A stretch of 64,000 bases of DNA from Rhodanobacter denitrificans. Lineage in GTDB: Bacteria; Pseudomonadota; Gammaproteobacteria; Xanthomonadales; Rhodanobacteraceae. The position numbers and the translations under genes are program-made. The stretch is taken from assembly GCA_017848855.1 (NCBI GenBank), contig JAFIHF010000027.1, positions 36,722 to 100,721 on the forward strand, read 5' to 3'. Positions 52,119 to 60,236 of the stretch are shown here, one piece after another. The notes beneath the pieces were generated by a model. The model was not told the origin of the DNA. It worked only from the letters and a program-made list of their open reading frames with translations, and ran no database searches. How positions within the stretch are numbered: position 1 is the stretch's first letter; the number at the start of each line of letters is the position of its first letter.

Positions 52119-53831
52119 ATGGTTGGTTTTCCGTCGAGTCTCACGCGCAGTGGCGTGGTGCGGGTGTGCGCCGCGCTGGCCTTTGCGGCCTGCGCCTGGG
52201 CGACGGTGTGGCCGGAGCCGGCGCCGCTGCAGAAGCTGTTCGTGCTGGCGCTGATGCTGTGCGCCACCGGCGTGCTGCTGGGCGCCACGGCGCGGCTGGC
52301 GTTCGCGCTGCTGCTCGGCGGCGGGATGTTCCTCACGCTGCGCTTCGTCTCCGACCTCAAGCTGCGCTACCTCGACTCGGCGCTGATGCCGGCGGACTTC
52401 ATCTACTACGTGCGCTCCAGCCTGCTCGACACGCTGCGCCACTACCCGCACCTGGTCCTGCTGAGCGTGGGCGCGCTGCTGCTGGCGCCGCTGCTGCTGG
52501 TGCTGGCGTGGCGGCTGGACCGGCCGCTGTTCGCGCGGCTGCGCGGCTGGCGCGCGGCGGCCTGGCGCGGCGGCGGCGTGTTGCTGTGCGCGCTGGCGTT
52601 CCGCGTGTGCATGCTGCCGACGGGGCCGTTCGCCCAGCTGCACCAGCGCAACGTGTGGGAGAAGCTCTCCGACGACGCCCAGCTCACCAACTTCTTCGTC
52701 AACCTCAACGATTCGGGCGTGAACCTGCCGGCAATGGCGGACGCGGACGCGGCGCAGCGCGCCTGGGGCGACACCGCGAACGGCCTGCCCGGCACGCGGC
52801 CGCCGCCGTACCCGGACATCGTGCAGGTGCTGGAGGAGAGCACCTTCGATCCGGCGATCTTCACCGCCTGCGACCTACCGGCCTGCCGGCTCGCGATGTT
52901 CCGGCCCGACGCGCGCACGCGCGGCCACGGCCTGCTGCGCACGCACACCTTCGGCGGCGGCACCTGGGTCAGCGAGTTCGCGGTGCACACCGGGATGCCG
53001 CAGGACATCTTCGGCCCCGGCGGCATGTACGCGCCGTTTGTGCTGGCGCCGCATGTGCGCGACACGCTGCCCAACCTGCTGCGCCGGCTGGGTTACCTCA
53101 CCATCGCGGTCTATCCCACCAACGGCGGCTTCCTCAACGGCCGCGACGCCTACCGTGCCTACGGCTTCGACCACCTCTACGGCGCGGGCGAGCTGGGGCT
53201 GGACGAGTGGGAGGAGACCGACGCGCAGATGTTCGCGGCGGCCAAGCGCGTCTACGACAAGGTGAAGAAGCCGGGCCAGCCGGTGTTCGTGATGATCCTC
53301 ACGATCAACCAGCACGGCCCGCACGACGACACGCCGATGGCCAAGCTGCCGCCGGCGTTCCGCAACCTGCTGCCGGATCTCAAGGGCGACGTCGCGCTGG
53401 ATTTCGACACCTACCTGTGGCGCCTGCACGATTCGGACGCGGCGATGGCCGGGCTGGAACACGACTTCCTCGACCGCAGCGAGCCGACCGTGCTGGTGCA
53501 CTTCGGCGACCACCAGCCGTCCTTCGACAGCCTGATCCGGCCGCTGGCGCGCACGCTGCCGCCCGCGCTGGCGCCGGAGCGCGACTTCCTCACCTACTAC
53601 ATGATCAAGAGCAACTTCGCCGGGCCGCCGCTGCCGAGCTACCCGATGCTCGACATCGCCTACCTGCCCACCATGGTGCTGCAGGCCGCGGGGCTGCCGG
53701 AGGATTCCTACTTCGACGCCGCCACCGAACTGCGCGAGCGCTGCCAGGGCCGCTACGACGACTGCCCGGACAAGGCGCTGCTGGCCTCCTACTACGCCTG
53801 GATCTTCGGGCGGCTGCACGAATACGAGTAG
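52119..53831 (+). CDS. LTA-synthase/OpgB-like membrane sulfatase-family phosphoglycerol transferase
   Basis: 570 residues. About five membrane segments occupy residues 1-190, followed by a periplasmic alkaline-phosphatase-fold domain: VLEESTFD (metal Glu), GGGTWVSEFAVHTGM with the Thr nucleophile position, ILTINQHGPHDD and VHFGDHQPSFD with the metal Asp-His. The family transfers phosphoglycerol to lipoteichoic acid or, in Gram-negatives (OpgB/MdoB), to periplasmic glucans. Next to beta-glucan genes the glucan substrate is attractive but unproven. The 160-nt gap before it holds no gene. Nine nt separate it from the next gene. Confidence 0.82.
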   Translation: MVGFPSSLTRSGVVRVCAALAFAACAWATVWPEPAPLQKLFVLALMLCATGVLLGATARLAFALLLGGGMFLTLRFVSDLKLRYLDSALMPADFIYYVRSSLLDTLRHYPHLVLLSVGALLLAPLLLVLAWRLDRPLFARLRGWRAAAWRGGGVLLCALAFRVCMLPTGPFAQLHQRNVWEKLSDDAQLTNFFVNLNDSGVNLPAMADADAAQRAWGDTANGLPGTRPPPYPDIVQVLEESTFDPAIFTACDLPACRLAMFRPDARTRGHGLLRTHTFGGGTWVSEFAVHTGMPQDIFGPGGMYAPFVLAPHVRDTLPNLLRRLGYLTIAVYPTNGGFLNGRDAYRAYGFDHLYGAGELGLDEWEETDAQMFAAAKRVYDKVKKPGQPVFVMILTINQHGPHDDTPMAKLPPAFRNLLPDLKGDVALDFDTYLWRLHDSDAAMAGLEHDFLDRSEPTVLVHFGDHQPSFDSLIRPLARTLPPALAPERDFLTYYMIKSNFAGPPLPSYPMLDIAYLPTMVLQAAGLPEDSYFDAATELRERCQGRYDDCPDKALLASYYAWIFGRLHEYE

Positions 53832-53840
53832 GCGCGCCGC

Positions 53841-54515
53841 ATGCATGATCGCCACGCGCCGTATCCACGCCTGCTCGCCGCGGCCGTGCCGGCGGCGGCC
53901 GTTGCCGCGATCGCCGGCGCGCTGCTCGCCGCGCAGGCGCCCGGCTGGCTGTGGCTGCACTGGCTCGCCAAGCCGCTGGCCACGGCGCTGATCTTCGCGC
54001 TGGCGTGGCGCGCGCGGCCGGCGGTGTCGCCGCGCTACCGGCGCCTGGTGCTGGCCGGCATCGCCTGTTCGCTCGCTGGCGACGTGTTCCTGATGCTGCC
54101 GGGCGACCTGTTCGTGCCGGGCCTGGTGGCGTTCCTCGTCGGGCATGGGTGCTTCATCGCGGCCCTGCTCGGCGACAGCCGCTTCGCGGTGCCGGCGTGG
54201 CCGCTGCTCGCCTGCCTCGCGTATGGCGCGGCGAACCTGGCCCTGCTGTGGGGCGCGATCGCGGCGCCGCTGCGCGCGCCGGTGATCGTCTACGTGGCGG
54301 TGCTGTGCAGCCTCGGCGGACAGGCGCTGGCGCGGGCGTTGCGCGGCGCGGTTTCCGCGCGGCTGGCGGCGCGCGGCGCGCTGGTGTTCATGCTCAGCGA
54401 CACGCTGCTGGCGTGGGACCGCTTCCGCGGCCCGCTGCCGCTGGCGAGCCTGTGGGTGCTGGCGACGTATTATCTGGCCTTGTGGTGGATCGCCCGTTCG
54501 GTGCAGCAGGCATGA
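53841..54515 (+). CDS. lysoplasmalogenase (YhhN/TMEM86 family)
   Basis: 224 residues with about eight membrane segments. Family motifs CSLAGDVFLMLPGDLFVPGL and FMLSDTLLAWDRF carry the paired Asp residues thought to be catalytic. Characterised members hydrolyse the vinyl-ether bond of lysoplasmalogen. The stop overlaps the start of the next gene by ATGA, so the two are made together. Confidence 0.86.
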   Translation: MHDRHAPYPRLLAAAVPAAAVAAIAGALLAAQAPGWLWLHWLAKPLATALIFALAWRARPAVSPRYRRLVLAGIACSLAGDVFLMLPGDLFVPGLVAFLVGHGCFIAALLGDSRFAVPAWPLLACLAYGAANLALLWGAIAAPLRAPVIVYVAVLCSLGGQALARALRGAVSARLAARGALVFMLSDTLLAWDRFRGPLPLASLWVLATYYLALWWIARSVQQA

Positions 54516-55774
54516 ATACGCAGGAACTCATCATCACCTGGGCCACGCCGGTGTTCTTCCTGCTGATCGGCATCGAGCTGCTGGTGGCGAAGCTGCGCGG
54601 GCGCGATGCCTACGCCAGCAACGACGCGATCAACAGCATCGGCCTGGGCGCGATCTCGCAGCTGGTGGCGGTATTCAGCAAGCTACTGACGATCGGCATC
54701 TACGCGTGGTGTGTGCGGCACCTCGCGCTGTTCCAACTGCCCGCCGACAGCGTGTGGGTGTGGATCGGCGCCCTGCTCGGCTACGACCTCTGCTACTACT
54801 GGCTGCACCGCATGGGCCACGAGGTGAACATCCTCTGGGCCGCGCACGTGGTGCACCACCAGAGCGAGCGCTACAACCTCTCCACCGCGTTGCGCCAGAC
54901 CGGCAGCGGCGCGCTGCTGGGCTGGATCTTCTACCTGCCGCTGGCGATCCTCGGCGTGCCGGTCGAGGTGTTCGTGGTGGTGGCGCTGATCGACCTGCTG
55001 TACCAGTTCTGGGTACACACCGAGCAGATCGGCCGGCTCGGCTGGTTCGACCGCGTGTTCTGCTCGCCGTCCAACCATCGCGCCCACCACGCGGTGAACG
55101 ACCGCTACCTGGACAAGAACTACGGCGGCATCCTGATCCTGTGGGACCGCCTGTTCGGCAGCTTCGTGGAAGAGGACGACGCCGACCCGCCGGTGTACGG
55201 CACGCGCTCGCCGCTGCGCAGCTGGAACCCGCTGTGGGCGAACGCCGAGGTGTACTGGCGCACCGCGCAGGACGCGTGGCACGCGCGGCGCTGGCGCGAC
55301 AAATTCCTGGTCTGGATCAAGCCGCCCGGCTGGCGCCCCGCCGACGTGGCGGCGCGTTTCCCGAAACCGGACTTCACGATGCCCACCGGGCGCTACGACC
55401 CGCCGCTGGGCGCGCCGCTGAAGCTCTACGTGCTGCTGCAATTCGCGCTGCTGCTGGGCATGACCACTCAGTTCCTCGGCATGGCCGGCCACGCCGCCTT
55501 GCCCGAACTGCTGCTCTATGCGGCCTGGCAGGTGTTCGGGCTGTGCGTGCTGGGCGCGCTGATGGAAGGGCGGCGCTGGGCGTGGTGGGCGGAAGGTTTT
55601 CGCGTGCTGGCGATGGCGGCGCTGCCGCTGGTTGCGGGGCGCTGGTTTGGAGTGGCGCATTTGGACGGCCGTATCGCGTTGGCGTTTGGGTTGGTGTTTG
55701 GCACCAGTTTGTTGGTGTTGCCGTGGCTGCGTGCCGGAGCTTTCGGGTGGCTGGGTAGCTCGTCGCGCGCGTGA
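54512..55774 (+). CDS. fatty-acid-hydroxylase/alkylglycerol monooxygenase-like membrane protein
   Basis: 420 residues; about eight membrane segments. Di-iron histidine boxes HRMGHEVN (HxxxH), HVVHHQSERYN (HxxHH) and NHRAHHAVND (HxxHH) are all present, with the LYQFWVHTEQIGRLGWFD block typical of the AGMO (TMEM195) branch of the sterol-desaturase family. AGMO opens alkyl-ether bonds of glycerolipids. The C-terminal third is an extra hydrophobic region common in bacterial members. The overlap with the lysoplasmalogenase gene suggests ether-lipid turnover. Confidence 0.86.
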   Translation: MNTQELIITWATPVFFLLIGIELLVAKLRGRDAYASNDAINSIGLGAISQLVAVFSKLLTIGIYAWCVRHLALFQLPADSVWVWIGALLGYDLCYYWLHRMGHEVNILWAAHVVHHQSERYNLSTALRQTGSGALLGWIFYLPLAILGVPVEVFVVVALIDLLYQFWVHTEQIGRLGWFDRVFCSPSNHRAHHAVNDRYLDKNYGGILILWDRLFGSFVEEDDADPPVYGTRSPLRSWNPLWANAEVYWRTAQDAWHARRWRDKFLVWIKPPGWRPADVAARFPKPDFTMPTGRYDPPLGAPLKLYVLLQFALLLGMTTQFLGMAGHAALPELLLYAAWQVFGLCVLGALMEGRRWAWWAEGFRVLAMAALPLVAGRWFGVAHLDGRIALAFGLVFGTSLLVLPWLRAGAFGWLGSSSRA

Positions 55775-55799
55775 GGTTTTGGCCGCTGGCGGCGCCGGC

Positions 55800-56671
55800 G
55801 TGCCCCCTCTCCCCGACGGGGCACGCGGGGAGCGGCCATGGATGGCCGCGGCTTTGAGGAGCGAGGAGAGGGTTGGGGTGAGGGGCGGGTGCTCGCGATA
55901 ACCGTTCGGTTGCGCACCTTGGCTCGCCTGCGGCGGGCTTTCGTGCGCCTGACGCAAGGAACAGAGCGATTTCGTCCACCTGCCGGCGGCCGAGTTCCTT
56001 TCTCTTTGCGTGGCCAAAGAGAAAGGAACCAAAGAGAAAGGCCACCCCGATGGCGCGCCCTCCAGGCATCCTGCCTTCCGGGTGCGCGGGCGGGTGGCGG
56101 GGTTTTTCGACGGGACTCCTGTCCCGGCGAAAAACTGGCTCGCATCCGTGCGAGCCATCCTGACGGACTTTCCTCCACCCGCCCGCCGCGCCATAGGGGC
56201 CCCGGGTAGAGCAGCGCGCTCCCAGCGCGCAGAAGCAACAGCCAGAGCAAAGCCAAGCCAAGCCGAAGCACGCGCCGCACCAACTCCCTCTCCCCCAAGC
56301 TTCGCTTGGGGGAGAGGGTCGGGGTGAGGGGGGGGCTTTGGCTTCTGCGCGCAGGAGCGCGCCGCTTTTCCCGGGGCCCCTCGACGGCGGTGAGCCGTGG
56401 ACGAAAAGGCCGCGCAGCGGGCGAGCCCACGGATGGGCTCGCCTTTTCGACCGGACAGGAGTCCGGCCGAAAAGCCCGGCCACGGCTCACGGACTTTCCG
56501 TCCATGGATGGACGGAAAGCGCCGCCGCGGGGTGTCGTTTTCTCTTGGCTACTTCTCTTTTGGACAAGCAAAAGAGAAGTAGCTCGGGCGCCGGCAGGCG
56601 CTCGAAACCGCTTTGAAACTTGCGATAACGCGAAGAGCAAAAGCCCTCGCCCGCTAGCGGGCGAGGGGAGT
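55800..56671 (-). repeat. long mirrored-hairpin repeat element, copy 3 (inverted, uninterrupted)
   Basis: Copies 1 and 2 in the opposite orientation: GCGGGGAGCGGCCATGGATGGCCGC, TTTCTCTTTGCGTGGCCAAAGAGAAAGG, GGTTTTTCGACGGGACTCCTGTCCCGGCGAAAAACTGG (given here as one hairpin; 56099-56136), CTCCCAGCGCGCAGAAGC, CTCTCCCCCAAGCTTCGCTTGGGGGAGAG, and the second TTCTCTTTTGG block near 56540. It shows the empty target of the intron. The kilobase from 55775 to 56805 contains no gene. Confidence 0.85.
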
Positions 56672-56805
56672 AAAGCGCACTGGCCTCAATCCTTCCGCAC
56701 TGCGGCCATCCACAGCCCGCTTCCCGCAGGGAAGAACGAGCCTCACCCCCATGACCGCCGACATAGATTCGCTATGATCCGCCGACTGCCCCCAGGAATG
56801 AGCCC

Positions 56806-58350
56806 ATGCGCTTTCTGAGCCGAATGCTCCGCCACAAGTCCGTGGAACAGCTGCAGAGCGAGGCCGGGCAGCGCGGCGATTTCCGTCGCGTGCTGGGCCT
56901 GTGGCAGCTCACCGCGATTGGCATCGGCGGCATCATCGGCGTGGGCATCTTCGTGCTCGCCGGGCAGCAGGCGGCGATGAACGCGGGCCCCGCGGTGGCG
57001 CTGTCGTTCCTGATCGCGGGCGCGGGCAGTGCCTGCGCTGCGCTGTGCTATGCCGAGTTCGCCGGGCTGATCCCGGTCACCGGCAGCGCCTACACCTATG
57101 GCTACGCGGTGCTGGGCGAGTTCGTGGCCTGGATCATCGGCTGGGACCTGCTGCTGGAATACGCGCTGGTGGTCGCGGTGGTGGCGATCGGCTGGTCGGG
57201 CTACGTGCAGGTGCTGCTGGCCTCGGCGGGCGTGCACTTGCCGGAGTGGGCGCAGCAGAGCATGAGCGCGCAGACCATGCACTGGTACCTGCAACAGCTG
57301 TTCGGCGTGCACGGCACGGCGGTGGCGGGGCCGAGCGATGGCCACCGCTTCAACGTGATCGCGGCCGGCGTGTCGCTGGCGGTGGCGCTGCTGCTGACCG
57401 TGCGCATGGAATGGGGCGCGCGCTTCAACACCGCGATCGTGACGATCAAGGTGCTGGGCGTGCTGCTGGTGATCGGCGTGGGCGCGTTCTTCATCCATGC
57501 GGCGAACTGGCATCCGTTCATCCCGCCGCGCGCGTTCGACGCGCAGGGTGTGGGCCACTTCGGCTGGGCCGGCGTGCTCACCGGCGCCAGCGTGGTGTTC
57601 TTCGCGGTGTTCGGCTACGACACGCTGACCACCGCGGCGGAGGAGGCCAGGCATCCGCAGCGCGACCTGCCGCGCGCGGTGCTGCTGTCGCTGGCGGTGG
57701 CGATGGCGCTGTACATCGCGGTGTCGCTGGTGCTCACCGGCATCACCCACTACAGCAACCTGAGCGGCGACGCCTCGGTGTCGCAGGCGTTCGAGGCGAT
57801 CGGCCTGCACTGGGTGAGCGTGGCGATCGCGGTGGCCGCGGTGGTGGGCGTCACCAGCGTGCTGTTCGCCTTCATGCTGGGCGCGGCGCGCATCTGGTTC
57901 GCGCTGGCGCGCGACGGCCTCTTGCCCACGTGGTTCGCCAGGGTCAGCCCGCGTTTCGGCACGCCGGCGCGGCCCACCGTGATCCTCGGCGTGTTCACCG
58001 CGATCGTGGCGGGCCTGCTGCCGATCGGCGAGGTGGCCGAGCTGGTCAACATCGGCACGCTTTCCGCCTTCATCATCATCTGCTCGGCGGTGCTGGTGCT
58101 GCGCATCCGCAAGCCCCAGCTGCCGCGCAGCTTCCGCATGCCGTGGATCGCGCTGCTGGCGCCGCTGGGCGTGGCGTTCTCGCTGCTGCTGATCTTCGGC
58201 CTGCCGTGGCCGGATGCGCACGGCTGGCAGCGCATCGGCGGCCTGCCCGCGATCACCTTCGAGCGTTTCGTGATCTGGATGGCGCTGGGCTGCCTGATCT
58301 ATTTCGGCTACGGCATGCGGCACAGCAGGCTCGAAAGCGAGCGATCGTAG
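56806..58350 (+). CDS. APC-family amino acid permease
   Basis: 514 residues, about twelve membrane segments. LTAIGIGGIIGVGIFVLAG is the unwound first helix of APC transporters, and FFAVFGYDTLTTAAEEARHPQRDLP is a hallmark of the cationic amino acid (CAT/YfnA) branch. It moves amino acids across the inner membrane, probably by proton symport or exchange. The TAG stop codon belongs to the GTAG of the REP that follows. No operon partner is clear. Confidence 0.92.
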   Translation: MRFLSRMLRHKSVEQLQSEAGQRGDFRRVLGLWQLTAIGIGGIIGVGIFVLAGQQAAMNAGPAVALSFLIAGAGSACAALCYAEFAGLIPVTGSAYTYGYAVLGEFVAWIIGWDLLLEYALVVAVVAIGWSGYVQVLLASAGVHLPEWAQQSMSAQTMHWYLQQLFGVHGTAVAGPSDGHRFNVIAAGVSLAVALLLTVRMEWGARFNTAIVTIKVLGVLLVIGVGAFFIHAANWHPFIPPRAFDAQGVGHFGWAGVLTGASVVFFAVFGYDTLTTAAEEARHPQRDLPRAVLLSLAVAMALYIAVSLVLTGITHYSNLSGDASVSQAFEAIGLHWVSVAIAVAAVVGVTSVLFAFMLGAARIWFALARDGLLPTWFARVSPRFGTPARPTVILGVFTAIVAGLLPIGEVAELVNIGTLSAFIIICSAVLVLRIRKPQLPRSFRMPWIALLAPLGVAFSLLLIFGLPWPDAHGWQRIGGLPAITFERFVIWMALGCLIYFGYGMRHSRLESERS

Positions 58351-58439
58351 GAGCGCACCCCCGGATCAAGTCCGGGGCGAGCTCTGTGCGCGAATGACAA
58401 CTCGCCAAAGGCCTCATCGCACACTGGGTGCGCTCCTAC
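58347..58439. repeat. REP cluster (GTAGGAGCGCACC type) overlapping the permease stop
   Basis: GTAGGAGCGCACCCCCGGATC at 58347 and an inverted end CTGGGTGCGCTCCTAC at 58439, with CCCCGGATCAAGTCCGGGG and CTGTGCGCGAATGAC between. The TAG at 58348-58350 terminates the permease frame. The next gene starts 21 nt further on. Confidence 0.82.
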
Positions 58440-58460
58440 ATCGCATGTCGCGGAGGCAAG

Positions 58461-60053
58461 ATGTCCATCGGTTTCTTCGTGCGGGATCTCGCGCAACGCA
58501 CACTCGATACCCTGCAACCCCGCCGCCGCGCGCTCGCCGAACTGCGCGCGCAGTGGGGCCAGCCGGGCGAGAAGCACGCGCCGTTCGCCGCGCGCTGGTT
58601 CGAGCTGGATCGCGGCGATGGCGCTTGCGTGGACGACAAGACCTGGGCCGACCTGGAGTTCCCGCGCCTGTTCGCGCGGCTCGACACCACGGTGACGCCG
58701 CTGGGCAGCCAGGCGCTGTACCGGCTGCTGCACGAATACGTGGACGACCCTGCCGAGCTGGCCGCGCGCCATGCGCTGCACCGGCGCCTGCGCGACGACG
58801 CGCCGCTGCGCGAGCGCCTGCAAGCCGTGTTGTTGCGCTTGCGCGCACCGGCGCACGCGCACGTCGTCGAGGCCTTGTTCGGCGATGCGCCGGTCGCCGC
58901 GCCGCGGCGCTGGCTGCTCGGCCTGTGGGGTGCGTTGTCGCTGCTGCCGCTGGTGGGGCTGCTCATGTTCGGTTGGTCGGCGTGGTGGTGGATCGCCGCG
59001 CTCGCGATCAACATCGCGCTGATCTATCGCGGCAGCTGGCAGCAGATGCGCGAGATGGAGCGGGTGAACGGCTGCCTGCGCCTGCTCGACACGGCCGATG
59101 CGCTGGCCGCCGTGCGCGAAGGCGAACCGGCGCTGCCGCCGCTGGCATGTCTGCGCGAGGAGCGGGCCGCCCGCGATGCCGCGCGCCGCCCGCTGTGGCT
59201 GCTGCGCGCCAGCAAACGGGAGCCCGTGTCCTGGTTGATGCCGTGGCTGAACCTGTTGTGCCTGTTCGAGCTCAACGTGCACCTGTGGACGGTGGACCGC
59301 TTCTTCGCCCGGCGCGAGTGCATGCGCGAAAGCTTCGCGCAGGTGGCGCAACTCGACGCCGCGATCGCGCTGGCCTCGGCGCTGGCGATGTATCCGCGCC
59401 ACTGCGCGCCCGAGCTGGCCGATACGCTGCATCTGGCCGTCGAGGACGGCTGCCATCCGCTCTTGCCCGAGGGCGTGCCCAACAGCGTCGAGCTGGATGG
59501 CCGCAGCCTGCTGGTGACCGGTTCCAACATGGCCGGCAAGACCACCTTCGTGAAGATGCTGGCGATCAACGCGATCCTCGGCCGTACCGCGGGCTTCTGC
59601 CTCGCTACGCGTGCGGTGCTGCCGCGCGTGCCGGTGCGCGCGGCGGTACAGGGCGAGCAGTCGGTGGCGAGCGGCAAGAGCCTGTACTTTGCGCAGATCG
59701 AGGCGATCCGCGGCTACCTCGCGGCCGGAGCAGGCGGCCTGATCGTGCTGGACGAACCCTTCAGCGGCACCAACACGGTGGAGCGCATCGCCATCGCCTG
59801 CGCGGTGCTGCGCGCGCTGGGCGAGCATGCGCTGGTGCTGGTCACCACCCACGACGTCGAGCTGCAGGCCCTGCTGCAGGGCCGCTACGCACTCTGCCAC
59901 TTCCAGGAAGACCCGGATGCGGAAGGCTGGTTCGACTACCGCCTGCGCCCCGGTCCGGCCACCGCACGCAACGCGATCCGCCTCTTGGCGCGCGTGGGCT
60001 TTCCGCCGCAGGTGGTCGCCGAGGCGATGGCCTGCGCCGCGCCGCCGGCGTGA
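58461..60053 (+). CDS. MutS-family ATPase with two membrane segments
   Basis: 530 residues from ATG 58461 (CGGAGG upstream). The C-terminal MutS ATPase domain is complete: Walker A VTGSNMAGKTTFVK, AVQGEQSVASGKSLYFAQI, Walker B GLIVLDEPFSGTN and TTHDVEL. There is no mismatch-recognition (MutS I) or connector domain; instead residues about 160-200 hold two hydrophobic helices (LGLWGALSLLPLVGLLMFG, WWWIAALAINIALIY). Such MutS-like proteins are known from many genomes but have no established role; canonical mismatch repair is unlikely. Confidence 0.85.
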   Translation: MSIGFFVRDLAQRTLDTLQPRRRALAELRAQWGQPGEKHAPFAARWFELDRGDGACVDDKTWADLEFPRLFARLDTTVTPLGSQALYRLLHEYVDDPAELAARHALHRRLRDDAPLRERLQAVLLRLRAPAHAHVVEALFGDAPVAAPRRWLLGLWGALSLLPLVGLLMFGWSAWWWIAALAINIALIYRGSWQQMREMERVNGCLRLLDTADALAAVREGEPALPPLACLREERAARDAARRPLWLLRASKREPVSWLMPWLNLLCLFELNVHLWTVDRFFARRECMRESFAQVAQLDAAIALASALAMYPRHCAPELADTLHLAVEDGCHPLLPEGVPNSVELDGRSLLVTGSNMAGKTTFVKMLAINAILGRTAGFCLATRAVLPRVPVRAAVQGEQSVASGKSLYFAQIEAIRGYLAAGAGGLIVLDEPFSGTNTVERIAIACAVLRALGEHALVLVTTHDVELQALLQGRYALCHFQEDPDAEGWFDYRLRPGPATARNAIRLLARVGFPPQVVAEAMACAAPPA

Positions 60054-60084
60054 GCGCCGATGCGTGTCGCCCGCCTCGGGCCGC

Positions 60085-60127
60085 GTAGGAGCGCACCCCC
60101 GGACTTGATCCGGGGGTGCGCTCCTAC
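60085..60127. repeat. REP hairpin (GTAGGAGCGCACCCCCGG type)
   Basis: GTAGGAGCGCACCCCCGGA, short loop CTTGA, then TCCGGGGGTGCGCTCCTAC: a nearly perfect 19-bp stem. It sits 30 nt after the MutS-like gene and could serve as its transcript 3' end. Confidence 0.85.
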
Positions 60128-60236
60128 AACCCACGCCATGACCTCTGGCAGGGGAGCCCACCTCGCGGCCGCTCTAGCATCGGCCTTCATGCCCGCGCTT
60201 CCGTGTCGCGCGGGCCGTTGCCTTTGGGAGAATCCA

